The notes under the pieces were generated by a model. That model was not told where the DNA came from. It searched no databases and saw only the letters and a program-made list of their open reading frames with translations. DNA of 64,000 nt from Pseudomonas sp. Q1-7 (GTDB lineage Bacteria > Pseudomonadota > Gammaproteobacteria > Pseudomonadales > Pseudomonadaceae), in NCBI RefSeq assembly GCF_028010285.1, contig NZ_CP116304.1:4790501-4854500 (forward strand). Direction: 5' to 3'. Positions 44,721 to 54,058 of this stretch are shown here, in pieces; within the stretch, counting starts at the first letter, position 1, and every line of letters starts with the position of its first letter. The position numbers and the translations under genes were made by a program.

Positions 44721-46322
44721 ATGCGTAAAAACGCCGTCATCCAGGCACTTGTCGCCGCTGGGCTGATCGCCAGCGCGCCCTTCGCCAGCGCCGCGAGCAA
44801 CCTGGTGTTCTGCTCCGAAGGCAGCCCCGCCGGTTTCGATCCGGGCCAATACACCACCGGCACCGATTTCGACGCCGCCGCCGAAACCGTCTTCAACCGC
44901 CTGAGCCAGTTCGAGCGTGGCGGCACCGCGGTGATCCCGGGCCTGGCCGAGAAGTGGGACGTATCCCCTGACGGCCTCACCTACACCTTCCACCTGCGCA
45001 AGGGCGTGAAGTTCCACACCACCGACTACTTCAAGCCGACCCGCGACTTCAACGCCGACGACGTGCTCTTCACCTTCCAGCGCATGCTCGACAAGGACCA
45101 TCCGTTCCGCAAGGCGTACCCCACCGAATTCCCCTACTTCACCGACATGGGCATGGACGCCAACATCGCCAAGGTGGAGAAACTCGACGACAGCACCGTC
45201 AAGTTCACCCTCAACGGCGTGGATGCGGCCTTCATCCAGAACCTGGCCATGAGCTTCGCCTCCATCCAGTCCGCCGAGTACGCCGACCAGTTGCTCAAGG
45301 CCGGCAAGGCGGCGGACATCAACCAGAAGCCCGTCGGCACCGGCCCCTTCGTCTTCAAGCGCTACCAGAAGGACGCGCAGATTCGCTTCACCGGCAACAA
45401 GGACTACTGGAAGCCGGATGACGTGAAGATCGACAACCTGATCTTCGCCATCAACACCGACGCCTCGGTACGCATGCAGAAGGTCAAGGCCGGCGAATGC
45501 CAGGTCACCCTCTTCCCGCGTCCGGCCGACCTGGAAGCGCTGAAGAAGGACCCGAACCTGAGCATGCCGTCGCAGCCGGGCTTCAACCTCGGCTACATCG
45601 CCTACAACGTCACCCACAAGCCCTTCGACAAGCTCGAGGTGCGCCAGGCGCTGGACATGGCGGTGAACAAGCAGGGCATCATCGACGCCGTCTACCAGGG
45701 CGCCGGCCAACTGGCCGTGAACGGCATGCCGCCGACCCAGTGGTCCTACGACGAATCCGTCAAGGATGCCGGCTACAACCCGGAGAAAGCCAAGGAGCTG
45801 CTCAAGGCCGCCGGCGTCGCCGAAGGCACCGAGATCACCCTCTGGGCCATGCCGGTGCAGCGTCCGTACAACCCCAACGCCAAGCTGATGGCCGAAATGC
45901 TCCAGGCCGACTGGGCCAAGGTGGGCATCAAGGCCAAGATCGTCACCTACGAATGGGGCGAGTACATCAAGCGCGCCAAGGGCGGTGAACACGACGCCAT
46001 GCTGATCGGCTGGAGCGGCGACAATGGCGACCCGGACAACTGGCTGGGCACCCTCTACGGCTGCGACGCCGTGGACGGCAACAACTTCTCCAAGTGGTGC
46101 GACGCCGGCTACGACAAGCTCATCAAGCAGGCCAAGGCCACCCCGGACCAGGCCCAGCGCACCGAGCTGTACAAGCAGGCCCAGCACATTCTCAAGGACA
46201 ATGTGCCGATCACCCCGATCGCCCACTCCACCGTCTACCAGCCGATGCGCAAGAACGTGCAGGACTTCAAGATCAGCCCGTTCGCGCTCAACTCCTTCTA
46301 TGGCGTGAGCGTCGGCAAGTAA
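44721..46322 (+). CDS. dppA1: Dipeptide ABC transporter substrate-binding protein
   Basis: 533 residues, SBP_bac_5 family, with the signal peptide VIQALVAAGLIASAPFASAA. The mature protein begins SNLVFCSEGSPAGFDPGQYT. Family blocks are LRKGVKFHTTDYFKPTRDFNADDVLFTFQR, KPVGTGPFVFKRYQ and GDNGDPDNWLGTLYG. It delivers di/tripeptides to DppBCDF. It is nearly identical to dppA3 at 50331 in long stretches, including third codon positions, which suggests gene conversion. The name follows P. aeruginosa gene order. Confidence 0.92.
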   Translation: MRKNAVIQALVAAGLIASAPFASAASNLVFCSEGSPAGFDPGQYTTGTDFDAAAETVFNRLSQFERGGTAVIPGLAEKWDVSPDGLTYTFHLRKGVKFHTTDYFKPTRDFNADDVLFTFQRMLDKDHPFRKAYPTEFPYFTDMGMDANIAKVEKLDDSTVKFTLNGVDAAFIQNLAMSFASIQSAEYADQLLKAGKAADINQKPVGTGPFVFKRYQKDAQIRFTGNKDYWKPDDVKIDNLIFAINTDASVRMQKVKAGECQVTLFPRPADLEALKKDPNLSMPSQPGFNLGYIAYNVTHKPFDKLEVRQALDMAVNKQGIIDAVYQGAGQLAVNGMPPTQWSYDESVKDAGYNPEKAKELLKAAGVAEGTEITLWAMPVQRPYNPNAKLMAEMLQADWAKVGIKAKIVTYEWGEYIKRAKGGEHDAMLIGWSGDNGDPDNWLGTLYGCDAVDGNNFSKWCDAGYDKLIKQAKATPDQAQRTELYKQAQHILKDNVPITPIAHSTVYQPMRKNVQDFKISPFALNSFYGVSVGK

Positions 46323-46330
46323 GCCGGCAA

Positions 46331-46356
46331 ACGGGGCCTTCGGGCCCCGTTTTCTT
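46331..46356 (+). terminator. Intrinsic terminator of dppA1
   Basis: ACGGGGCC-TTCG-GGCCCCGT followed by TTTCTTT: an eight-base-pair stem with a stable TTCG loop and a T run. Confidence 0.92.
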
Positions 46357-46389
46357 TGGAGCCCTCCCCCGCTGTCCCAAGGAAGCCCG

Positions 46390-47976
46390 ATGCGCCGAAG
46401 CCTGTTGTCCCTCGCCCTCTGCCTTCCCCTCCACGCCATCGCCAGCCAGTCCCTGGTGGTCTGCACCGAAGCCAGCCCGGAAGGCTTCGATATCGTCCAG
46501 TACACCGCCGCCACCACGGCCGATGCCTCGGCCGAAACCGTCTTCGACCGCCTGGTGCAGTTCGCCCCCGGCAGTACCCGGCTGCAACCGGGCCTCGCCG
46601 AAAGCTGGAGCATCAGCGCGGATGGCCTCACCTACGAATTCCAGCTGCGCAAGGGTGTGAAGTTCCACAGCACCGACTGGTTCACACCGACCCGCGCGTT
46701 CAATGCCGACGACGTGCTCTGGAGTTTCCAGCGCCAGCTGGACGCCAGCCACCCCTGGCACAAACTGTCGCCGCGCGGCTTTCCCTATGCCGAGTCCATG
46801 GCCTTCGCCCAGCTCATCGAACGCATCGAGAAGCTGGACGATCACCGCGTGCGCTTCGTCCTGAAACACCCCGAAGCGCCCTTCCTCGCCGACCTGGCCA
46901 TGGGCTTCACCTCCATCTATTCCGCCGAGTACGCCGGGCAGTTGCTCAAGGCCGGCAAGGCCGAGCAGCTGAATCGCCAGCCCATTGGCACCGGCCCCTT
47001 CGTCTTCGAGCGCTACCGCAAGGATGCCCAGGTGCGCTTCCGCGCCCACCCGGACTACTGGGCAGGCAAGCCGACGCTCGACCGGCTGCTGTTCGCCATC
47101 ACTCCCGATCCCAATGTGCGCGTGCAGCAGCTCAAGGCCGGCGCCTGCCAGGTGGCGCTGTACCCGCGCCCCACCGATATCGCCGCGCTGCGCCAGGAGC
47201 CGGCACTGCAGATACTCGAACTGGATTCCCTGCTGGTGGCCTATGTCGGCCTCAATACCCGCCATCCGCCGCTGGACGATGTGCGGGTGCGCCAGGCCAT
47301 CAACCTCGCCTTCGACACCCGCGCCTATCTGCGCGCGCAGTTCGGCGAAGGCAACGCCAGCCGCGCCGTGGCGCCTTATCCGGCCACGCTGCTGGGCTTC
47401 AACGACACGCTCGCCCCTTGGCCTCACGACCCGGAAAGGGCTCGCCGATTGTTGGCCGAGGCCGGGCACCAGGATGGTTTCAAGCTGAGCATCTGGACCC
47501 GTCCCGGTGGCGGGCCGACCAACCCCAACCCCGGCATCGGCGCGCAAATGCTCCAGGCCGACCTGGCGGCCATCGGCATCAAGGCGGAGATCCGCGTCTA
47601 TGAATGGGGCGAGCTGATCAAGCGCGCCAAGCAGGGCCAGCACGATTTGGTGTTCATGGGCTGGGCCGGCGACAACGGTGATCCGGACAACTTCCTCACG
47701 CCCAACCTGTCCTGCGCGGCGGCGAAATCAGGCGAGAACCAGGCCGGCTGGTGCAATGCCGAGTTCGACGACCTGATCCGCCAGGCCCGCACGGTGACCG
47801 ATCCAGCGCGGCGCGCCGAGCTCTACCGCCACGCCCTGGCGATCTTCCACGAGCAGGCGCCGTGGATTCCCCTGGCCCACCCCAAGCAGTTCGCGGCGAT
47901 CCGCAAGGGCGTGGAAGGCTTCCAGCTCAATCCGCTGGGTTCGAACAACTTCGCGCGGGTGAAGCTGGCGCAATAG
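46390..47976 (+). CDS. dppA2: Dipeptide-type ABC transporter substrate-binding protein, divergent paralogue
   Basis: 528 residues, same family as dppA1 but clearly diverged (SQSLVVCTEASPEGFDIVQY, GRRKLSP-like loop changed, GDNGDPDNFLTPNLSCAA). Signal peptide LLSLALCLPLHAIA. It has its own start after the dppA1 terminator, so it may be expressed separately. It probably binds a different set of peptides. Confidence 0.9.
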   Translation: MRRSLLSLALCLPLHAIASQSLVVCTEASPEGFDIVQYTAATTADASAETVFDRLVQFAPGSTRLQPGLAESWSISADGLTYEFQLRKGVKFHSTDWFTPTRAFNADDVLWSFQRQLDASHPWHKLSPRGFPYAESMAFAQLIERIEKLDDHRVRFVLKHPEAPFLADLAMGFTSIYSAEYAGQLLKAGKAEQLNRQPIGTGPFVFERYRKDAQVRFRAHPDYWAGKPTLDRLLFAITPDPNVRVQQLKAGACQVALYPRPTDIAALRQEPALQILELDSLLVAYVGLNTRHPPLDDVRVRQAINLAFDTRAYLRAQFGEGNASRAVAPYPATLLGFNDTLAPWPHDPERARRLLAEAGHQDGFKLSIWTRPGGGPTNPNPGIGAQMLQADLAAIGIKAEIRVYEWGELIKRAKQGQHDLVFMGWAGDNGDPDNFLTPNLSCAAAKSGENQAGWCNAEFDDLIRQARTVTDPARRAELYRHALAIFHEQAPWIPLAHPKQFAAIRKGVEGFQLNPLGSNNFARVKLAQ

Positions 47977-47990
47977 GTTGGCTTGGCGAC

Positions 47991-48103
47991 TGTGGGGGCG
48001 AATTCATTCGCCAAGCAGACCGCAGGTCTGCCCATCGGAGGCCGAGCGGGGCTTTACCTCCCTCACCCCGGCTCTCTCCCTGTGGGAGCGAATTCATTCG
48101 CGA
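47991..48103. repeat. Two REP units in direct orientation
   Basis: TGTGGGGGCGAATTCATTCG at 47991 and TGTGGGAGCGAATTCATTCG at 48081. Unlike the other sites in this window, the two units point the same way and the first has one base change in the conserved part. Confidence 0.85.
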
Positions 48104-48124
48104 AGCGGGACAGCGTCCCGCCTC

Positions 48125-49342
48125 TCAGGCCTCCAACCCGAACGGATCGTCGATGGAGTGGCTCGGCTGGGTGAACCAGCGCGGCCCCTCGGCCGTCATG
48201 TAGAAGTGGTCCTCCAGGCGAATGCCGAACTCCCCGGGCACGCAGATCATCGGCTCGTTGGAGAAGCACATGCCCTCGGCCAACGGCGTCTCGTCACCGC
48301 GCACCAAGTAGGGGCCCTCGTGGATATCCAGGCCGATGCCGTGACCGGTGCGGTGTGGCAGCCCCGGCAGTTGGTAGTCCGGCCCCAGGCCACCGTCTTC
48401 CAGGCAGCGGCGAGCGGCGGCGTCCACCGAGCCGCAGGGCGCGCCGAGGCGAGCGGCGTCGAAGGCAGCCTGCTGCGCGGCTTTTTCCAGGTTCCAGAAG
48501 GCGCGCTGGCGTTCGCTGGGCGTGCCGAACACGTAGCTGCGGGTGATATCCGACTGGTAGCCGTGGAGCTGACAACCCGTGTCGATCAGCACCATGTCGC
48601 CGTCCTTGAGCACCTGGGCGTGCTTCACGCCATGGGGGAAGGCGCTGGCTTCGCCGAACAGCACGATGCAGAAGGTCGAACCGGGGGCGCCCACCTTGCG
48701 GTGCGCCTCGCGGATGAACTCGGCGACGTCCGTGGTGCTGATGCCTTCGCGCAGGATGCTGGCGGCGGCCTTGTGCACTTCCAGGGTCATGTCCTTGGCC
48801 CGCTGCATGAGGGCCAGCTCGGTGGCCGACTTGTGGAAGCGGCAGGGGTCGATCACGCAAGCGGCGTCGACGAAATCGAAGGCGGCGCCGAGGCGACGAA
48901 TGCCATCGAACATGAAGAAGGCCAGGGAAGGACAGAGCCCCACCCGCGCATCGGCGGCGATCCCCATTCCCACCAGCATCTCCAGCAGCAGGCGGTAGGG
49001 GCTCTGGTGTTCCTGCCAGGTGTGGATGGCGCCTTCCACCTCGCGGAAGTCGCGGATGGTGCCTTCTTCGAAGGCGGGGGCGATATAGGCCAACGGACCG
49101 TTGGCGGGCAGCACGGCGCCCACCATGCGTTCGCTGGGCGTCCACTTCACGCCGGTGAAGTAGCGCAGGTTGCTGCCGGCATTCAGGTAGAGGGCAGCGA
49201 TGCCCTGCTGGCGCATCAGCGCCTGTGCCCTGGCGATGCGCGCCTGGTACTCGTCCAGGCCGATGGGCGCCATGCCCGCCGTCATGTTCGCCAGGCCGGC
49301 CAGTGCCTGCTCCGGGGTCTTGCCCCCCACGCCCAGTGTCAT
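48125..49342 (-). CDS. mdpA: M24-family metallopeptidase (dipeptidase MdpA)
   Basis: 405 residues. The creatinase-like N-terminal domain runs to about residue 175. The pita-bread domain has metal ligands in MVLIDTGCQLHGYQSDITRSY (two Asp), RTGHGIGLDIHEGPY (His) and CFSNEPMICVPGEFGIRLED (two Glu). In P. aeruginosa the gene next to psdR encodes the dipeptidase MdpA, repressed by PsdR; order and orientation agree. It would cleave imported dipeptides in the cytoplasm. Confidence 0.88.
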   Translation of the reverse strand: MTLGVGGKTPEQALAGLANMTAGMAPIGLDEYQARIARAQALMRQQGIAALYLNAGSNLRYFTGVKWTPSERMVGAVLPANGPLAYIAPAFEEGTIRDFREVEGAIHTWQEHQSPYRLLLEMLVGMGIAADARVGLCPSLAFFMFDGIRRLGAAFDFVDAACVIDPCRFHKSATELALMQRAKDMTLEVHKAAASILREGISTTDVAEFIREAHRKVGAPGSTFCIVLFGEASAFPHGVKHAQVLKDGDMVLIDTGCQLHGYQSDITRSYVFGTPSERQRAFWNLEKAAQQAAFDAARLGAPCGSVDAAARRCLEDGGLGPDYQLPGLPHRTGHGIGLDIHEGPYLVRGDETPLAEGMCFSNEPMICVPGEFGIRLEDHFYMTAEGPRWFTQPSHSIDDPFGLEA

Positions 49343-49376
49343 CGTGTTCTCCCGAGTGATGTTGTTGTTCGTCGAA

Positions 49377-49393
49377 TTTAAGTTCCACTTAAA
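49377..49393. promoter_or_regulatory. Likely PsdR operator between mdpA and psdR
   Basis: TTTAAGT-TCC-ACTTAAA, a perfect 7-bp inverted repeat, in the divergent mdpA-psdR region. A further half site, CCACTTAA, lies at about 49419-49426. Confidence 0.65.
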
Positions 49394-49503
49394 ATGGCGT
49401 CAACGGCATTTTTCAGTGCCACTTAATTTTCAATAAGGCGACAAGCCTTTTCTACAATGCGCCGCTCGTTATACTGGCGCCCTTCAGAACAAGAGCCAGG
49501 CCA

Positions 49504-50067
49504 ATGACCGTAGAGCAGATCGGGGAACGCTTGCGCCGCTACCGCCGCGCCGCCAACAAGACCCTGAACCAGGTAGCCGCCGAATCGGGCCTCACGGCCA
49601 GTTTCCTGTCCCAGGCGGAACGCAACCTCACCGGCGTGTCGATTTCCTCCCTGGCGAACATCGCCAAGTCCCTGGGCATCCCCCTCAACGCCCTGTTCGA
49701 CCAACCGCCCCAACCCCAGCCCGATTCCCACCAGGGCCAGCGTGTGCGCTACACCATCGGCGGCCAGCCGCTGGCCTACGAGCGGCTGTCCAGCAACTTC
49801 CCGGGCAACCTGATCAACGCGGTGAAGATGAGCATGCCGGTGGGTTATCAATCGGAACTCATCTCCCACGAGGGCGCCGAGTTCGCCTATGTGCTGTCCG
49901 GGCAGATTGTCTACACCATCGAAGGCCACAAGTACCCGCTGGGCCCCGGCGATTCGGTGCATTTCGACGCCGCCAAGGCGCATTTCCTCGCCAATACCGG
50001 AAATGAAGTGGCCGAGGTCCTGACCGTGACCACCATGGGCCTGTTCGACGACCACCCCACGCCCTGA
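49504..50067 (+). CDS. psdR: XRE-cupin repressor PsdR
   Basis: 187 residues. The N-terminal helix-turn-helix is LNQVAAESGLTASFLSQAER followed by VSISSLANIAKSLGI. The C-terminal cupin is GAEFAYVLSGQIVYTIEGHK then GDSVHFDAAKAHFLANTG. In P. aeruginosa PsdR represses dipeptide uptake and mdpA, and its loss is a common adaptation to growth on protein. Position between mdpA and dppA3 and nearby palindromes support this identity. Confidence 0.9.
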   Translation: MTVEQIGERLRRYRRAANKTLNQVAAESGLTASFLSQAERNLTGVSISSLANIAKSLGIPLNALFDQPPQPQPDSHQGQRVRYTIGGQPLAYERLSSNFPGNLINAVKMSMPVGYQSELISHEGAEFAYVLSGQIVYTIEGHKYPLGPGDSVHFDAAKAHFLANTGNEVAEVLTVTTMGLFDDHPTP

Positions 50068-50096
50068 CCCGTAGGTTCCGGGAAGTAAGCATCACT

Positions 50097-50136
50097 GAAT
50101 TTAAGTTGACCTTAATTTCAGCATCACTTAAGTTCG
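50097..50136. promoter_or_regulatory. Likely PsdR operator(s) upstream of dppA3
   Basis: AATTTAAGTTGACCTTAATT and, 7 bases further, CACTTAAGTT. The first is an imperfect version of the 49377-49393 palindrome and the second a half site of it. Position ahead of dppA3 suits repression by PsdR. Confidence 0.55.
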
Positions 50137-50330
50137 GCCTCGGCCGCGGTGGTGCAGGCATCCCTCGCCCTCCGCCGCCATCGCCCGCCCGGGGAATGCC
50201 GGCATCCGGCTCCCGGCCCGCGAATGACGGGCAGCCTGCGGCCCACGAAGCCGCAGGGTCAGGTGCACTGCGCAGCACTGGCTCCAGCCACCTGATACGC
50301 CGCCCTCAGAACAACAACAACGAGGTTCGC

Positions 50331-51932
50331 ATGCGTCAGAAAACCACCCTCAAGACCATGATCGCCGCCGGCCTTATCCTCGGCTCCGGCTTCACCCACG
50401 CCGCCAGCTACCTGGTGTTCTGCTCGGAAGGCAGCCCCGCCGGCTTCGACCCGGGCCAATACACCACCGGCACCGATTTCGACGCGACCTCGGAAACCCT
50501 CTTCAACCGTCTCGCCCAGTTCCAGCGTGGCAGCACCCAGGTCGAACCGGCCCTGGCCAGCAACTGGGAGATCAGCGAAGACGGCAAGCGTTATGTCTTC
50601 CACCTGCGCCAGGGCGTGAAGTTCCACAGCACCGATTACTTCAAGCCCACCCGCGAATTCAACGCCGACGACGTGCTCTTCACCTTCCAGCGCATGCTCG
50701 ACAAGGATCACCCGTTCCGTAAGGCGTACCCCACCGAATTCCCCTACTTCACCGACATGGGCCTGGACAAGAACATCGCCAAGGTGGAGAAGCTCGACGC
50801 GATGACCGTGGCCTTCACCCTGAACGAAGTGGACGCCGCCTTCATCCAGAACCTGTCGATGAACTTCGCCGCCATCCAGTCCGCCGAGTACGCCGAGCAG
50901 TTGCTGAAGAACGGCAAGGCCGCCGACATCAACCAGAAGCCCATCGGCACCGGCCCCTTCGTGCTCAAGCGCTACCAGAAGGACGCGCAGATCCGCTTCA
51001 CCGGCAACAAGGACTACTGGAAGCCGGAAGACGTGAAGATCGACAACCTGATCTTCGCCATCAACACCGACGCCTCGGTGCGTACCCAGAAGCTCAAGGC
51101 CGGCGAATGCCAGGTCACCCTCAACCCGCGTCCGGCGGATATCGAGGCCCTGAAGAAAGACCCGAACCTCAAGGTGCCCAGCGAGCCGGGCTTCAACCTC
51201 GGCTACATCGCCTACAACGTCACCCGCGCGCCCTTCGACAAGCTCGAAGTGCGCCAGGCGCTGGACATGGCGGTGAACAAGCAGGCCATCATCGACGCCG
51301 TCTACCAGGGCGCCGGCCAACTGGCCGTGAACGGCATGCCGCCGACCCAATGGTCCTACGACGAAACCATCAAGGACCGCGCCTTCGATCCGGAAAAAGC
51401 CAAGGAGCTGCTCAAGGCCGCCGGCGTGAAGGAAGGCACCGAGATCACCCTCTGGGCCATGCCGGTGCAGCGTCCGTACAACCCCAACGCCAAGCTGATG
51501 GCCGAAATGCTCCAGGCCGACTGGGCCAAGGTGGGCATCAAGGCGCGCATCGTCAGCTACGAGTGGGGCGAGTACATCAAGCGTGCCCATGCCGGCGAGC
51601 ACGACGCCATGCTGATCGGCTGGACCGGCGACAACGGCGACCCGGACAACTGGCTGGGCACCCTCTACGGCTGCGACTCGGTGGACGGCAACAACTTCTC
51701 CAAGTGGTGCGACGCCGGCTACGACAAGCTGGTGAAAGCCGCCAAGGCCACCGCCGACGTGGAACAGCGCACCACGCTGTACAAGCAGGCGCAGCACGTC
51801 CTGCAGCAGCAGGTGCCGATCACCCCGATCGCCCACTCCACGGTCTACCAGCCGATGCGCGCCAGCGTGAAGGACTTCCTGATCAGCCCCTTCGGCCGCA
51901 ACAGCTTCTACGGCGTCGCCAACGAACGCTGA
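50331..51932 (+). CDS. dppA3: Dipeptide ABC transporter substrate-binding protein
   Basis: 533 residues from the ATG at 50331; the open frame from 50106 has no signal peptide at its start. Signal peptide KTMIAAGLILGSGFTHAA. Mature part begins SYLVFCSEGSPAGFDPGQYT. Very close to dppA1; a 113-bp stretch (51432-51544) is identical to 45822-45934. It is the SBP nearest dppBCDF and likely the main partner. In P. aeruginosa opdP and dppA4 follow here; both are absent. Confidence 0.92.
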   Translation: MRQKTTLKTMIAAGLILGSGFTHAASYLVFCSEGSPAGFDPGQYTTGTDFDATSETLFNRLAQFQRGSTQVEPALASNWEISEDGKRYVFHLRQGVKFHSTDYFKPTREFNADDVLFTFQRMLDKDHPFRKAYPTEFPYFTDMGLDKNIAKVEKLDAMTVAFTLNEVDAAFIQNLSMNFAAIQSAEYAEQLLKNGKAADINQKPIGTGPFVLKRYQKDAQIRFTGNKDYWKPEDVKIDNLIFAINTDASVRTQKLKAGECQVTLNPRPADIEALKKDPNLKVPSEPGFNLGYIAYNVTRAPFDKLEVRQALDMAVNKQAIIDAVYQGAGQLAVNGMPPTQWSYDETIKDRAFDPEKAKELLKAAGVKEGTEITLWAMPVQRPYNPNAKLMAEMLQADWAKVGIKARIVSYEWGEYIKRAHAGEHDAMLIGWTGDNGDPDNWLGTLYGCDSVDGNNFSKWCDAGYDKLVKAAKATADVEQRTTLYKQAQHVLQQQVPITPIAHSTVYQPMRASVKDFLISPFGRNSFYGVANER

Positions 51933-51937
51933 GCCAT

Positions 51938-51958
51938 GGGCCGGGCGACCGGCCCTTT
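51938..51958 (+). terminator. Hairpin after dppA3
   Basis: GGGCCGG-GCGA-CCGGCCC followed by TTTCC. Strong stem and a short T run; it may reduce readthrough into dppB so that SBP mRNA exceeds permease mRNA. Confidence 0.65.
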
Positions 51959-52123
51959 CCTCCAACCGGCGCAGACCGGACGAGGTCTTTCTCACCTGCC
52001 ACAACGAACGCAAGGCGCCGTACCGGGCTTCCCCGGAGCGGCGCCTTTACCCACGCGGCCTAAACTGCTGGGAACGGTCAGCCCCCTGGCCGGCATAACA
52101 AAGATGAGGAGTGATTCGCCCAA

Positions 52124-53134
52124 ATGCTGAGTTTCATCGCACGCCGACTGGGGCTTCTGATCCCCACCTTCTTCGGCGTCACCCTGCTCACCTTCGCCCT
52201 GATCCGCCTGATTCCCGGCGACCCGGTGGAGGTGATGATGGGTGAACGCCGGGTCGATCCGGAAATGCACGCCCAGGCCATGGAACGCCTGGGCCTCAAC
52301 AAACCGCTGCCGGAGCAGTACCTGGACTATGTCGGCAAGCTGGCCCAGGGCGACCTGGGCGAATCCCTGCGCACCCGCGAAGGCGTCTGGCACGAATTCC
52401 TCACCCTGTTCCCCGCCACCCTGGAACTGGCCATCGCCGCGCTGATCTTCGCCGGCACCCTCGGCGTGCTGGCCGGCGTGATCGCCGCCCTGAAACGCGG
52501 CTCGCTGTTCGACCACGGGGTGATGGGCATCTCCCTGGCGGGCTACTCCATGCCGATCTTCTGGTGGGGCCTGTTGCTCATCATGTTCTTCTCGGTGTGG
52601 CTCGGCTGGACACCGGTATCCGGGCGCATCGACCTGCTCTACGACATCGAGCCGGTCACCGGCTTCATGCTCATCGACACCCTGCTGTCCGAAGAGGAAG
52701 GCGCCTTCGTCGATGCCCTGCGCCACCTGATCCTGCCGGCCATCGTGCTCGGCACCATCCCGCTGGCGGTGATCGCCCGCATGACCCGCTCGGCGATGCT
52801 CGAAGTGCTGCGCGAGGACTACGTACGCACCGCCCGCGCCAAGGGCCTGTCGCCGGCCCGCGTGGTCTTCGTCCACGGCCTGCGCAACGCGCTGATCCCG
52901 GTGCTCACCGTGTTCGGCCTGCAGGTGGGCACCCTGCTCGCCGGCGCGGTACTGACCGAAACCATCTTCTCCTGGCCGGGCATCGGCAAATGGCTGATCG
53001 AAGCCATCGGCGCCCGTGATTACCCGGTGGTGCAGAACGGCATCCTGCTGATCGCCTGCCTGGTGATCCTGGTGAACTTCGTCGTGGACATCCTCTACGG
53101 CCTGGTCAATCCACGCATCCGTCATCAGCGCTAA
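52124..53134 (+). CDS. dppB: Dipeptide ABC transporter permease DppB
   Basis: 336 residues with six membrane segments. MLSFIARRLGLLIPTFFGVT, then LIRLIPGDPVEVMMGE are hallmarks of the OppB/DppB family, and the EAA loop is EVLREDYVRTARAKGLSPAR. It forms the translocation channel with DppC. First gene of the permease-ATPase operon. Confidence 0.95.
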   Translation: MLSFIARRLGLLIPTFFGVTLLTFALIRLIPGDPVEVMMGERRVDPEMHAQAMERLGLNKPLPEQYLDYVGKLAQGDLGESLRTREGVWHEFLTLFPATLELAIAALIFAGTLGVLAGVIAALKRGSLFDHGVMGISLAGYSMPIFWWGLLLIMFFSVWLGWTPVSGRIDLLYDIEPVTGFMLIDTLLSEEEGAFVDALRHLILPAIVLGTIPLAVIARMTRSAMLEVLREDYVRTARAKGLSPARVVFVHGLRNALIPVLTVFGLQVGTLLAGAVLTETIFSWPGIGKWLIEAIGARDYPVVQNGILLIACLVILVNFVVDILYGLVNPRIRHQR

Positions 53135-53146
53135 GGAGACCTGAAC

Positions 53147-54052
53147 ATGAATGCCATGCAACCCCAGGTCGACCCGAGCATCCTCTATCCGTCTCCCCTG
53201 AAGGAGTTCTGGAAGGCCTTTGCCCACAACAAGGGCGCCGTCGGCGGCCTTGCTTTCATGATCCTGATCGTGTTCTGCGCCCTGTTCGCCCCCTGGGTCG
53301 CGCCCCATGACCCGAGCGAGCAGTTCCGCGATTTCCTGCTGACCCCGCCGGTCTGGCTGGAAGGCGGCCAGGCGCAGTTCCTGCTCGGCACCGACGAACT
53401 CGGCCGCGACCTGCTGTCGCGCCTGATCCACGGCGCGCGGCTGTCGCTGCTGATCGGCCTGGCCTCGGTGGTGATGTCGCTGATCCCCGGCATCCTCCTC
53501 GGCCTCCTGGCGGGCTTCTTCCCGCGCCTGCTGGGCCCGTCGATCATGCGCCTGATGGACATCATGCTGGCGCTGCCCTCGCTGCTGCTGGCGGTGGCCA
53601 TCGTCGCCATCCTCGGCCCAGGCCTGATCAACACCGTGATCGCCATCGCCATCGTTTCCCTGCCGTCCTACGTGCGCCTGACCCGCGCCTCGGTGATGGG
53701 CGAACTGAACCGCGACTACGTCACCGCCTCGCGCCTGGCCGGCGCCGGCCTGCTGCGCCTGATGTTCGTCACCGTACTGCCGAACTGCATGGCGCCGCTG
53801 ATCGTCCAGGCCACCCTGAGCTTTTCCTCGGCCATCCTCGACGCCGCCGCCCTGGGCTTCCTCGGTCTCGGCGTGCAGCCGCCGACCCCCGAGTGGGGCA
53901 CCATGCTCGCCTCCGCGCGGGACTACATCGAACGCGCCTGGTGGGTAGTCTCGCTGCCCGGCCTGACCATCCTGCTCAGCGTGCTGGCGATCAACCTGAT
54001 GGGTGACGGCCTGCGCGATGCGCTGGACCCGAAACTCAAGAATGCAGTCTGA
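53147..54052 (+). CDS. dppC: Dipeptide ABC transporter permease DppC
   Basis: 301 residues. The N-terminal cytoplasmic segment FWKAFAHNKGAVGGLAFM and the loop HDPSEQFRDF precede GTDELGRDLLSRLIHGARLS, the DppC/OppC signature. The EAA loop is GELNRDYVTASRLAGAGLLR. It follows dppB by 12 bp after AAGGAG. Confidence 0.95.
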   Translation: MNAMQPQVDPSILYPSPLKEFWKAFAHNKGAVGGLAFMILIVFCALFAPWVAPHDPSEQFRDFLLTPPVWLEGGQAQFLLGTDELGRDLLSRLIHGARLSLLIGLASVVMSLIPGILLGLLAGFFPRLLGPSIMRLMDIMLALPSLLLAVAIVAILGPGLINTVIAIAIVSLPSYVRLTRASVMGELNRDYVTASRLAGAGLLRLMFVTVLPNCMAPLIVQATLSFSSAILDAAALGFLGLGVQPPTPEWGTMLASARDYIERAWWVVSLPGLTILLSVLAINLMGDGLRDALDPKLKNAV

Positions 54053-54058
54053 GGAGCC

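Noticed and set aside
44673-52013. Long minus-strand frames opposite dppA1, dppA2 and dppA3
   Set aside because: Similar low-complexity antisense frames occur under all three paralogues, as expected from shared codon use in the sense genes.
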